From NCBI RefSeq assembly GCF_008370645.1, contig NZ_VTZN01000026.1:1-42338 (forward strand): a stretch of 42,338 nucleotides of DNA. The letters run 5' to 3'. Positions 17,803 through 26,800 of this stretch are shown here, one piece after another; the stretch's first letter is position 1; each line of letters opens with the position of its first letter. This stretch comes from Mycobacterium simiae (GTDB taxonomy: Bacteria; Actinomycetota; Actinomycetes; Mycobacteriales; Mycobacteriaceae). Under the pieces are notes generated by a model that was not told the origin of the DNA, did no database searches, and saw only the letters and a list, made by a program, of their open reading frames with translations. A program made the position numbers and the translations under genes.

Positions 17803-19077
17803 TTAGTCGACGCGCGTTGCGCATTCCTCGTGGGGCGGGCCGGCTACCCCGTCGTAACGGTCAGAAATGTACCTCAGCATGTGATACAAGGTGCCCGAGT
17901 CGACCTCCCGGTGCCGGGCGTTTCGATGCGATTCTGGTGGCAGCGCTAGTCGCCCCGTCGTTGCCCAACGCAGTGCGCCGCGGCTGTCGATGACCGCGGT
18001 GGCCTCACCCCGATTGTCGCGGTGAAGGCAGAACGGAACGTCCAACATTCCGGTCGCAAATCCGGTGAGAAGGGCTCGTCCGATATCGCGATCAAGGCTC
18101 AATACCGTGTCCACAAGGCAGCGCGCGTCAAGCATTGTCTCCTCGAAGAACTCGGTATCAACGTGCCCCGGGCCGGCGGCGGTGGCCGCTTCGGCCGCCA
18201 GTAGTAAGGCCTCGACATTCTCCTGAACCGTTGCTATTTGCGACGATTCGGCGATGGTCTTGACGATCAAGCGTTCGCAACCGGCCTGCGCAGCCAGTTG
18301 GGCGCTATCACGGATCAAACGGCGTGCACCTTGGGGCGTTTCGGGGAACAAACCCATGTAGGTGTACATCACGATATGCCAGTCGACATCGCCCAGATAC
18401 TCATGGGCCAGCGTGCGCAACGCGCGCAGCGCCCCGCGATCTTGGGCCGCCAGCGTGCCCTGCGCGTAGCTCAATGACATGTGCCGCACTCCGTGTTGCC
18501 GAAAAAAGCAGGCTTCAATGAGCGCAATCGCCACCAGCAGCGAGGGCGGACACAGTTGACCCAGCAAGCACCCACCGAATGTCTCGATGTGACCCTCGTC
18601 GGTTTCGCCGGCCAGAAAGCGGCAGCTTTCGGACCATGCCTTGACCGCCTGCGGCAGCGGCACCCGGCTGTAGGGCAGGCAGTAAGAGACCGGGCCCCCT
18701 TCGGTGGCGTCCAACCCGACCTCGACGAGCCGGCGGAAGACTTCGAGCGGCAACGGCGTGCCGTGCCGCACCTGGATCGGATAGCTCGGCCCGTACAAGC
18801 CCTTCAACATCTGCGCCGTGGTGCTCGCCGGGTACGACACCAACGGAAACCCGTTGAGCTGCTCACCGTCAGCCAGCCGCTGCAGCGGTGTGACGTAGTC
18901 ACCGACGCGCGTGTAACTGTCCAAAGTCAACGTGCCGACGACAGGTATCGCCAACTCGGCCAGTGCCCGCAATCCGGACCGCATCGCCTGGACTGCACCA
19001 AAGCCCATCCGGGGCTGCACGACCAGCGTGCCACTGCTTCGATGCTGATGGACGAACGAGTCGAGGAATCCGCTCAT
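17803..19077 (-). CDS. Glutamate mutase E-subunit-like protein (methylaspartate mutase)
   Basis: A 424-residue relative of the large catalytic subunit of coenzyme-B12-dependent glutamate mutase, which interconverts L-glutamate and 3-methylaspartate. All substrate-contact residues described for the clostridial enzyme have counterparts at matching spacing: Arg23 (VQPRMG), Arg57 (LDSYTR), Arg104 (VRHGTP), Glu126 (TEGG), Tyr132 and Tyr136 (SYCLPY). The protein is about 60 residues shorter than the 483-residue clostridial subunit, mostly at the N-terminus. It lies on the minus strand, convergent with the S-like and membrane genes, so the pair does not share a transcript. No glmL-type chaperone or methylaspartate lyase is in the window. 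The exact substrate remains inferred. Confidence 0.8.
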   Translation of the reverse strand: MSGFLDSFVHQHRSSGTLVVQPRMGFGAVQAMRSGLRALAELAIPVVGTLTLDSYTRVGDYVTPLQRLADGEQLNGFPLVSYPASTTAQMLKGLYGPSYPIQVRHGTPLPLEVFRRLVEVGLDATEGGPVSYCLPYSRVPLPQAVKAWSESCRFLAGETDEGHIETFGGCLLGQLCPPSLLVAIALIEACFFRQHGVRHMSLSYAQGTLAAQDRGALRALRTLAHEYLGDVDWHIVMYTYMGLFPETPQGARRLIRDSAQLAAQAGCERLIVKTIAESSQIATVQENVEALLLAAEAATAAGPGHVDTEFFEETMLDARCLVDTVLSLDRDIGRALLTGFATGMLDVPFCLHRDNRGEATAVIDSRGALRWATTGRLALPPESHRNARHREVDSGTLYHMLRYISDRYDGVAGPPHEECATRVD

Positions 19078-19298
19078 GCACCGGCCCGATCCCAGCTCGT
19101 AACTGTACTCACACTGTGCCTTCCCGGGCGTCGCCGACCGACCTTTCGAGTATCACGGCCATGGGTCGTCCGCGCGAGGCCCACAACCGTTCCGCGCGCA
19201 TCCCAGCTCGGCTGGACAACCACATCCGGCGGCGAGGTTTGGCTGCGCTGATGCCGGCAATGTTGAGGTTTGGTCGGGCAACCGACGGTGGCAGGACG

Positions 19299-19825
19299 GT
19301 GACAGCGAGGCGCACACTAACAGGACTATCACGGCTCATAGCGGCAGTCGCGCTGTTGACTTCATCGGGGGCAGGATTCACGGGTTAGCCCGCTGCGGCC
19401 TCCCCAGACTCAACCAGCGCGACCAGGGTCGGGCTGCGCGCGCTCCTCCGACACTGCGACTTCAGCCCCTCAACGTCGCGCCGATGGTTTACCCCGAGCC
19501 GCTGGGCACCGGCTCAGCCCTGATCCGGAGAGCCGGGTCGACGGTGATCGCTGAGGTGCAACTGATCAACACCCCGCTGCCGGGTATGCACTACGACGTC
19601 GGATTGATTCAAGCGCCCCGCCCTTCGTCGGCTCCATGCGCCCCAGGTGATCCGGGCATTGCTTCTGCAGGCTTCGAGCTCGATGCGGTTGGCCGCGGAA
19701 TGGTGACCGTTCAGGACACGATTCGGCCCGGGACGACCGGGGTGTGGGTGATGATCCAACGCCCCAGCAGCCATACCCAAGATCCCGCCGAGTTTTACAC
19801 CTCCGGGTTCCTGGTAGCTGTGTAG
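19299..19825 (+). pseudogene. Decayed small secreted-protein gene
   Basis: A GTG at 19299 begins a signal peptide (RLIAAVALLTSSGAG), but an in-frame TAG at 19386 cuts it exactly where the mature part should start. The same frame then continues sensibly as PAAASPDSTSATRVGLRALL and CDFSP to about 19470. From there the coherent reading moves to another frame (LNVAPMVYPEPLGTGSALI) and runs to a stop at 19825, as after a 1-nt loss in the C-run near 19467-19470. The C-terminal part alone forms a 113-codon frame from 19484. The pieces together look like one small secreted protein of about 175 residues inactivated by a stop and a frameshift. No function is known to me. Confidence 0.65.
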
Positions 19826-19946
19826 GCCAGCGCGCTCACCGTCTGCCGAATATCTCGAGTTCTGGGACTTCGGTCCCTAGCGGGGCACTTGGGCCGAGTG
19901 GTCTGCTGTAGGGGAATCGTCAGTGGCGTCAGATGGAGGTACGGCC

Positions 19947-20414
19947 ATGGCCGTTTCACCGGACCCGCACCAGCGCACCCGCGTGTTCGCCCGCGTGCTC
20001 GGCCCCTTCTTGGTGCTGGTCGACTTGACCGCTGTCGCACGCGCCTCAGACATGCAAAGCCTGCTTTCGCAGTTCGAGGCGAATTCGATGTGGACGTGGG
20101 TCACGGGCGCCTTCGTTTTGTTGTTCGGCCTGATAATGGTCGCCAATCACCAGTACTGGCGAGGAGTGGCGGCGATCATCATCTCCGCACTGGGCTGGTT
20201 TGTGGTGCTCCGCGGATTTCTCTTGCTGGCTTTCCCGAAGTTCTTTGCCTCGCTGGCCAACAACATGATCGGCGCGCACGCGGTGTGGATCGGACTCGCA
20301 ATCGTCTTCGCGCTGGTTGGGGTTTATCTGACCTACGTTGGGTGGGCTCCGTCGCCCAGCAGGCCGACACATCACGCCGCAACCGCGAAGCCCAATCTTC
20401 CCCGCGCTGCTTAA
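19947..20414 (+). CDS. Small membrane protein
   Basis: A 155-residue protein of unknown function with hydrophobic segments near residues 16-30, 50-67, 73-96 and 110-132, so probably four helices, followed by a polar, Pro/Ala-rich tail. The ATG at 19947 is preferred because GGAGGT sits 6 nt upstream; an in-frame GTG at 19923 would add eight residues. No enzymatic motif is visible. It lies between a degraded gene and fadE35, in the same direction, with a likely fadE35 promoter in the 110-nt gap after it. Confidence 0.75.
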   Translation: MAVSPDPHQRTRVFARVLGPFLVLVDLTAVARASDMQSLLSQFEANSMWTWVTGAFVLLFGLIMVANHQYWRGVAAIIISALGWFVVLRGFLLLAFPKFFASLANNMIGAHAVWIGLAIVFALVGVYLTYVGWAPSPSRPTHHAATAKPNLPRAA

Positions 20415-20488
20415 GTGAGCCGGCACGCCGCCAGCGCCGAGCGCCAAACGACTGGGCGAAGCAGACTCAGCCTCGCCTCCCAGACAGG

Positions 20489-20518
20489 TAGACATATATA
20501 AAACCTATGCAATAGGGT
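20489..20518 (+). promoter_or_regulatory. Candidate fadE35 promoter with overlapping palindrome
   Basis: TAGACA (20489-20494) and TAGGGT (20513-20518) are separated by 18 bp, and the second box ends 6 nt before the fadE35 ATG, which predicts a leaderless transcript. The palindrome CCTAT-GCA-ATAGG (20504-20516) overlaps the -10 box and could be a repressor site. The tract is strikingly AT-rich for this genome (TATATAAAA). Confidence 0.45.
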
Positions 20519-20524
20519 CGCGAC

Positions 20525-22297
20525 ATGAGCCAATACCTGCTTGAGGCCGTGGACCGGCTTCCGTTTTCGACGCCGGAGAAATCCGAGCGCTACCGCACCG
20601 AGAACTATGCCGGAGCCACGGGTCTCAACTGGTATCTCACCGACCCCACGCTGCAGCTCACGATGGCGTACTACCTGACGCCGGCTGAGTTGGCGTTCGC
20701 AGAGCCGCATTTGACTCGCATGGGTGACCTGATGGGCGGCCCGGTCACGCGCTGGGCCGAAGAGACCGACCGCCACCCACCGCACCTCGAACGCTACGAC
20801 CGATGGGGACACGACGTCAGCCAGGTGGTGATGCCGGAATCGTTCACCCGATCCAAACGAGCCATTCTCGATGCCCAGCAATCTTTGCGTGACGACGCCA
20901 AGCGGGCAGGTGCTAGCCCGTCGCTGGCACTTTTCGCGTCCAACTATCTGCTCAACCAGGCCGATATCGGCATGGCGTGCGCGCTCGGCACTGGGGGCAA
21001 TATGGTTCGGTCGCTGGTGAGCGCCTACGCGCCGCCCGACGTTCGCGATTATGTCCTGGGCAAACTCAATGCCGGCGAGTGGGACGGTGAGGCGGCCCAA
21101 CTAATGACCGAGCGCACCGGCGGCTCCGACCTCGGTGCGCTGGAGGCGACCGCGACACCTTGCGGCGACGCCTGGGTGCTCAACGGCTTCAAGTGGTTTG
21201 CCTCCAACTGCGCCGGTGAGGTGTTTGTGGTGCTGGCCAAACCGGAGGGGGCGCCCGACTCCACCCGAGGTGTGGCCTCCTTCCTGGTGCTGCGGACCCG
21301 ACGCGATGGTTCCCGCAACGGCGTGCGGATTCGACGGCTCAAGGACAAGCTGGGCACCCGCTCGGTGGCCTCCGGTGAGATCGAGTTCGTCGACGCCGAA
21401 GCCTTTCTGCTCTCCGGTCAGCCCAGCGGCGACGCTGGCCCGTCCGACGGCAAGGGACTCGGCCGCATGATGGAGTTGACCAACAAGCTGCGGCTGGGCA
21501 CCGCCTCGTTCGCGGTCGGCAACGCGCGCCGGGCTTTGGTCGAGTCGCTGTGCTATACCCGCCAGCGGCACGCGTTCGGCACCGCGCTTATCGACAAGGC
21601 GTTGATCCGGCGGAAGCTGACCGAGCTGATTGTCGACGTCGAAGCCGCGCTCGCGTTGCTTTTCGACGGCACTGGATTCGCCAATCACGCCCAGCCTCAA
21701 GCGATCCGGCAGCGCATTGCCGTGCCGGTGACCAAACTCCGGGTGTGCCGGCTCGGGCTCACCGCAGCCTCGGACGCGGTCGAGCTGCACGGCGGCAACG
21801 GCTACATCGAGACCTGGCCCGTAGCTCGGCTGTTGCGCGACGCGCAGGTGAACACCATCTGGGAGGGCTCCGATAACATCCTGTGCCTCGACGTGCGGCG
21901 GGGCATGGAACAGTCGCGGGCGCACGAGCCGCTGCTCGCGCGCATGCGTGAGGCGGTGTCGGTCTCCGACGACAACGAAACGACGCGCCTGGTGTCGCAG
22001 CGTATTGACGATCTCGACCAGGCCATCACCGCATGGACCAAACTCGAGCGGGGTGTAGCCGAGGCGAGACTGTTCCCGCTCGCGGTGTTCATGGGTGACG
22101 TGTACGCCGGGGCGCTGCTTACCGAGCAGGCCGCTTGGGAGCGGGCCACCCGCGCCACCGACCGCAAAGCGCTGGTTGCCCGGCTGTACGCGCAGCGCTA
22201 CCTCGCCGAACGCGGGCCGCTGCGCGGTATCGACGCCGACTCCGACGAAGCGCTGCAGCGTTTCGACGAGCTCGCGGACGGGGCGCTGCGCTTGTAG
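20525..22297 (+). CDS. fadE35: Acyl-CoA dehydrogenase FadE35
   Basis: A 590-residue flavoprotein of the AidB-like branch of acyl-CoA dehydrogenases, which oxidise acyl-CoA thioesters to enoyl-CoA. The extended N-terminal part (to about residue 180) is followed by the FAD/substrate motif MTERTGGSDLG (about 195-205), a helical C-terminal domain with YTRQRHAFG, and ELHGGNGYIETWP leading to IWEGSDNI, in which Glu447 is at the position of the catalytic base in several family members. Position between embB and accD4 and length match M. tuberculosis Rv3797. Its stop lies 11 nt from the convergent accD4 stop; the IS1557 copy known between these genes in M. tuberculosis is absent. The substrate is unknown. 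Confidence 0.9.
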   Translation: MSQYLLEAVDRLPFSTPEKSERYRTENYAGATGLNWYLTDPTLQLTMAYYLTPAELAFAEPHLTRMGDLMGGPVTRWAEETDRHPPHLERYDRWGHDVSQVVMPESFTRSKRAILDAQQSLRDDAKRAGASPSLALFASNYLLNQADIGMACALGTGGNMVRSLVSAYAPPDVRDYVLGKLNAGEWDGEAAQLMTERTGGSDLGALEATATPCGDAWVLNGFKWFASNCAGEVFVVLAKPEGAPDSTRGVASFLVLRTRRDGSRNGVRIRRLKDKLGTRSVASGEIEFVDAEAFLLSGQPSGDAGPSDGKGLGRMMELTNKLRLGTASFAVGNARRALVESLCYTRQRHAFGTALIDKALIRRKLTELIVDVEAALALLFDGTGFANHAQPQAIRQRIAVPVTKLRVCRLGLTAASDAVELHGGNGYIETWPVARLLRDAQVNTIWEGSDNILCLDVRRGMEQSRAHEPLLARMREAVSVSDDNETTRLVSQRIDDLDQAITAWTKLERGVAEARLFPLAVFMGDVYAGALLTEQAAWERATRATDRKALVARLYAQRYLAERGPLRGIDADSDEALQRFDELADGALRL

Positions 22298-22308
22298 CGC
22301 GAGCAGCG

Positions 22309-23862
22309 TTAGACCGGGATCAGGCCGTGCTTGCGGGCCAGCCGGGTCCAGTTCTGCTTGTCCCGCAGCAGGTGCATCGACCTGCGCAACAGCAGCCGCG
22401 TCTGGTGCGGGTCGATCACCGCGTCGATGAACCCGCGCTCGGCGGCGGTCCACGGGATCGCCATATTGAGGTTGTAGCCCTCGATGAAGTCCTTCTTGAT
22501 TTGCTGCGCCTCCGGCGTGGTGGGGTCTGGGAAGCGTTTCATCAGCAACTGCGCGGCCCCTTCGGCGCCGATCACCGCGATGCGCGCGGTGGGCCAGGCG
22601 AAGTTGAAGTCGGCGGTCAGCTGCCGCGAGCCCATCACCGCGTAGGCGCCGCCGTAGGACTTGCGGATGGTGATCGTCACCTTGGGCACGTCGGCCTCGA
22701 CCACGGAATACAGGAACCGGCCACCCCGCTTGATGATGCCCCGCTTCTCCTCCTCGGCGCCCGGCAGAAACCCCGGGGTGTCCACCACGAACACCAGCGG
22801 GATCTGGAACGAATCGCAGAACCTGATGAACCGCGCCGCCTTGTCCGAAGCTTCGTTGTCGATCGCCCCGGACAGGTGCATGGGCTGGTTGGCGATCACG
22901 CCCACCGGGCGGCCGTCGATGCGGGCGTACCCGGTGATGATGGCCGGCCCGTGCTGCGCGGCGACGTCGAGGAAGTCGCCGTCGTCGAAGATGCGCAGCA
23001 GGATCTCGTGCATGTCGTAGGCCGCATTGTCGGAGTCCGGCACGATCGAGTCGAGTTCCAGGTCGGTCGGGGTGAGCTCCGGCTCCAGACCGGAATTGAT
23101 GACCGGCGGCTTGCCGAAGCAGTTGGACGGCAGGAACGACAGGAATTCGCGCACGTATGCGAACGCCTCGGCTTCGGAGTTCACCACCTGGTGGATGTTG
23201 CCGTAGCGGGCCTGTGCGTCGGAGCCGCCAAGCTCGTCGAGGGTCACCTCCTCGCCGGTGACCTCACGGATCACGTCGGGTCCGGTGACAAAGAAGTAGC
23301 CCTGGTCCCGCACCGAGACCAGCAGGTCGTCCTGGATCGGCGAATAGACCGCTCCGCCTGCGCATTTGCCGAAGATGAGGGAGATCTGCGGCACCACTCC
23401 GGACAGCAAGTCGTGTCGTTGGCCCAGCTCGGCATACCACGCCAGGGAGGTGACCGCGTCCTGAATGCGGGCGCCGCCGGAGTCCTGGATGCCGACGATC
23501 GGGCAGCCGACCATCGCGCACCACTCCATCAGCCTCGCGACCTTGCGGCCGAACATCTCACCGACGGTGCCCTGGAAGACGGTCTGGTCGTGCGAGAACA
23601 CTCCGACCGGGCGACCGTCGATCAGCGCATGCCCGGTGACCACGCCGTCGCCGTACAGCGCGTTGGGGTCCCCAGGGGTCTTGCACAGCGCCCCGATCTC
23701 GAAGAATGTCCCCGGGTCGACCAGCGCGTGCACCCGGGCCCGGGCGCTGGGGATGCCCTTCTTGTCGCGCTTGGCGGCGGCTTTCTCGCCGCCCGGCTCC
23801 TTGGCCAGCTCCAGTTTTTCGCGTAGTTCGGCCAGCAGCTCGGCGGTGGTCTTAGTGCTCAC
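22309..23862 (-). CDS. accD4: Acyl-CoA carboxylase carboxyltransferase beta subunit AccD4
   Basis: AccD4 is the carboxyltransferase subunit that, with AccA3 and AccE5, carboxylates the long meromycolate partner acyl-CoA to give the carboxyacyl extender used by Pks13. The GTG start at 23862 overlaps the pks13 stop by 4 nt (GTGA). The 517 residues hold the two crotonase-like halves of the family: the N-terminal half with [17 protein letters not shown] and [12 protein letters not shown], and the C-terminal half with [17 protein letters not shown] and [12 protein letters not shown]. It is the last gene of the fadD32-pks13-accD4 mycolate condensation operon and converges with fadE35. Confidence 0.96.
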   Translation of the reverse strand: MSTKTTAELLAELREKLELAKEPGGEKAAAKRDKKGIPSARARVHALVDPGTFFEIGALCKTPGDPNALYGDGVVTGHALIDGRPVGVFSHDQTVFQGTVGEMFGRKVARLMEWCAMVGCPIVGIQDSGGARIQDAVTSLAWYAELGQRHDLLSGVVPQISLIFGKCAGGAVYSPIQDDLLVSVRDQGYFFVTGPDVIREVTGEEVTLDELGGSDAQARYGNIHQVVNSEAEAFAYVREFLSFLPSNCFGKPPVINSGLEPELTPTDLELDSIVPDSDNAAYDMHEILLRIFDDGDFLDVAAQHGPAIITGYARIDGRPVGVIANQPMHLSGAIDNEASDKAARFIRFCDSFQIPLVFVVDTPGFLPGAEEEKRGIIKRGGRFLYSVVEADVPKVTITIRKSYGGAYAVMGSRQLTADFNFAWPTARIAVIGAEGAAQLLMKRFPDPTTPEAQQIKKDFIEGYNLNMAIPWTAAERGFIDAVIDPHQTRLLLRRSMHLLRDKQNWTRLARKHGLIPV

Positions 23863-26800
23863 TTAGGGGCCCTCTGTTCAGCCTCGACGTCGTGCTCGAT
23901 CTTGTTCAAGGCGCGGCTCATGTGCTCACCCACCTTGGCGATGATCGGCTCGTCGATGGCCTGGATGTGCTCGCCACCGATCGGCACGACCTCCAGGTCG
24001 GAGACGTACTCACCCCAGCCGCCGTCCGGCTGGCGAACGGCATATCGCGGCTCGAACATGATCGCGTCGTCATGGTAGCGATCGGCCATGTAGAGGGTGA
24101 CATGCCCGTCGTAGGACTGGATCTGCGCGGTGTCGATCGCCCGGTTGTCCAGGTACGACGTGCGCTGGTGCTCGATGATCCCGGCCGGGATCTGCACGCC
24201 ACTCTGGCCGACGGCCTCGAGCACGAACCGGATCTGGCCCTCGTCGTCGAGCTCCTCGAGCTGCTCGTACGGGATCGCCGGGATGGTGACATTGAAAGTC
24301 TTCTCCGCGAAGCGGGCGTAGCGATCCCAGCGCTTGCGGATCTCCTCCTTGGTCTGCGGGATCTCCTCACCCGCGCGCACCGCGTCGATCAGCCCAACCC
24401 ACCGGACGTCCTTGCCCTGTTGCCTCAGCCCGATCGCGCACGCATAGGCCAACACCCCGCCCAGCGACCAGCCGGCCAGAATGTAGGGCCCGTCGCCCTG
24501 CATCTCGATCAGCTTCGGGACGTAGGCCGCCGCACGCTCTTCGATCGACCCCTCGACTCGTTCGAAGCCGTACATCGGCGTGCCCGCCGGCAGCCGCTTG
24601 AGCAGCGGCTCGTACACCACCGTCGAGCCGCCGGCCGGATGGAACACGAACACCGGCGTCCGCGAGCTGCCCTCCGGGCGCGCCCGCAGCGTGCGCACAA
24701 AGCCGTCAACCACGCCCGCTTCGAGGTAGCTGCGCACCTTGTCAGCCAGCGCCTCGATGTTCGACGAGGTCAGCACGTCCGCGGCGGTGATCGGACCCTC
24801 GGCCCGCTCGGACAGCCGCTGCGCCATCTTGGCTGCGGTCGCATCGTCCAGCTTGGGCAGCGGGTTGAAGATGCCGCCCGCCGATTTGCCGGTGACAATC
24901 GCCCAGGTGGCGAAGGTAACCCGCTCGGCGGCGTCCCGCGGCGGCACGTCGGAGTTGAGGGCCTTGGCCACCGCTTCGGAGTTGAGCGCTTCCGCCGCTG
25001 CGGCCAGGTTCGGCTGCCCATTACCGGCTGGGCCGGACGGGTCGGTCGGCGGCGGCGGAATCGCAACGTCCGACACCGGCGGGGGTGCCGGCGTCTCGGG
25101 TGCCGGCTCCGCCGCAGTTGCGGGGGTCTTTGCGTGCAGCAACTCTGCCTGAGCCTTGGCGATCTCCTCGGCCGTCTGGGTCTTCTGGTAGTCGCTGAGC
25201 TGTTCAACCTCGTCCCGGTGCTCGACCGCGTATTCGATGAGCTTCTCGACGTTGTAGAGGTTGGCGTCACGCACCGCGGTCAACTGAATCGGCGGCAGAT
25301 CAAAGTCGTACTCGACACGGTTCTTGATCCGCACCGCCATCAGCGAGTCCAGGCCCAGCTCGATCAGCGGCACCTCCCAGGGCAGGTCCTCAGGCTCGTA
25401 GCCCATGGCTGCCCCCACAATCGTGCCCAGCCGCTCGCCGATGGTCTCACCAGAGTCCGGTGACCACCTTCCTACGTCTGACCCCAAGTAGCGGGTGGTC
25501 AGGCTGTCGGTCAATGTTTCCGCCGCAGGCTCCTCGACCGGTGCTTCGGCAGCCACCGCCGTCGGGGCCGCAATCGCCGTGCCGACGCCCACCGCGGTCG
25601 GCAATACGGATTGCGAACCACCCCGAGCCACCAAGGCGTCGTACACCAGCGTGAAGGACTCGTCGATGCGGGCATGCACCTGAACCGCGGCGCCGCCGGG
25701 ATGCCGGGTCAGTGTCGTCACCAGCCGCGCACCCTCGCCCGGCACCGCCCGCTGCTCCGCGGCGGTCAACTGGCAATCCGAAAGTACCTGGGCCGCAGCG
25801 GCTTTCACCAAGGCCGCCAGGTCCGTCGCAGCGTCCCGGGGCGCGTACTCCCAGACGTGCCGGCCGTCTGGCAATGCGACATGATTGCCCGGCATCACTA
25901 CCGACGCGTCGCCGGAAAAGTGCGCGTCGAGCCAGTGCTCTTTGCGCTTGAAGCGGGTCGGCGGAATCGCGGCGTAGTCCTCGGGCCCCTTCGCACGCGT
26001 GAACAAAGTGCGAATGTCCAGGTCGTGGCCGTAGACGTAAAGCTGGGCCATGGTCGAGATCATCGACTCGACCTCGTCCTGCTTACGGGCCAGCGTCGGG
26101 ATCAGCTGCGCGTCATGTAGGCCGGCGGCGGCCGTGGTCAAACCCACCTGCATCAGCGCTACCGGATTGGGTGCCAGCTCCAAGAAGGTGGTGTGCCCGC
26201 TGTCGACGGCGTTGCGGATGCCGTGGGTGAAGTAGACACTGTGCCGCAGTCCCTTCTTCCAGTACTCGACGTCGTGGATGGGCTCGCTGCCCGGCTTGAT
26301 GTAGCTGCCCTCATGCACCGTCGAGTAGACCCCGCAGCTGGGGCTCATCGCCTTGATGCCCTGCAGCTCCGCGGACAGCTCGCCCAGCAACGGATCCATC
26401 TGCTGAGTGTGGCTGGCCCCCTTCGTTTGGAACTTGCGGGCGAACTTGCCTGAAGATTCCGCGCGGGCGATGATCGCATCGACCTGCTCCGGCGGGCCGC
26501 CGATGACGGTCTGGGTGGGGGCGGCGTATACGCACACCTCCAGATCCGGGAAGTCGGAAAACACCGTCTTGATCTCGTCGGCGGAGTACTCCACCAGCGC
26601 CATCAATCGGATGTACTCGCCGAACAGCATCGCCTCACCCTCGCCCATCAGATGCGAGCGCGAGCAGATGGTCCGGGTGGCGTCGCGCAGCGACAAGCCT
26701 CCGGCGAAGTACGCCGAGGCCGCCTCACCCAGCGACTGGCCCACCACCGCGGCCGGTTTGGCGCCGTGATGCTTGAGCAGCTCACCGAGGGCGATCTGGA

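Noticed and set aside
22298..22308. Insertion sequence expected between fadE35 and accD4
   Set aside because: M. tuberculosis carries IS1557 here, but this window has only an 11-nt gap; no transposase gene was seen anywhere in the window.
22135..23826. 563-codon plus-strand open frame opposite accD4
   Set aside because: It is the antisense shadow of a clearly conserved gene; its translation is rich in Arg/His/Asp runs typical of GC-biased antisense frames and matches no family.
23892..25463. 523-codon plus-strand open frame opposite the Pks13 thioesterase region
   Set aside because: Shadow frame over conserved catalytic motifs on the other strand.
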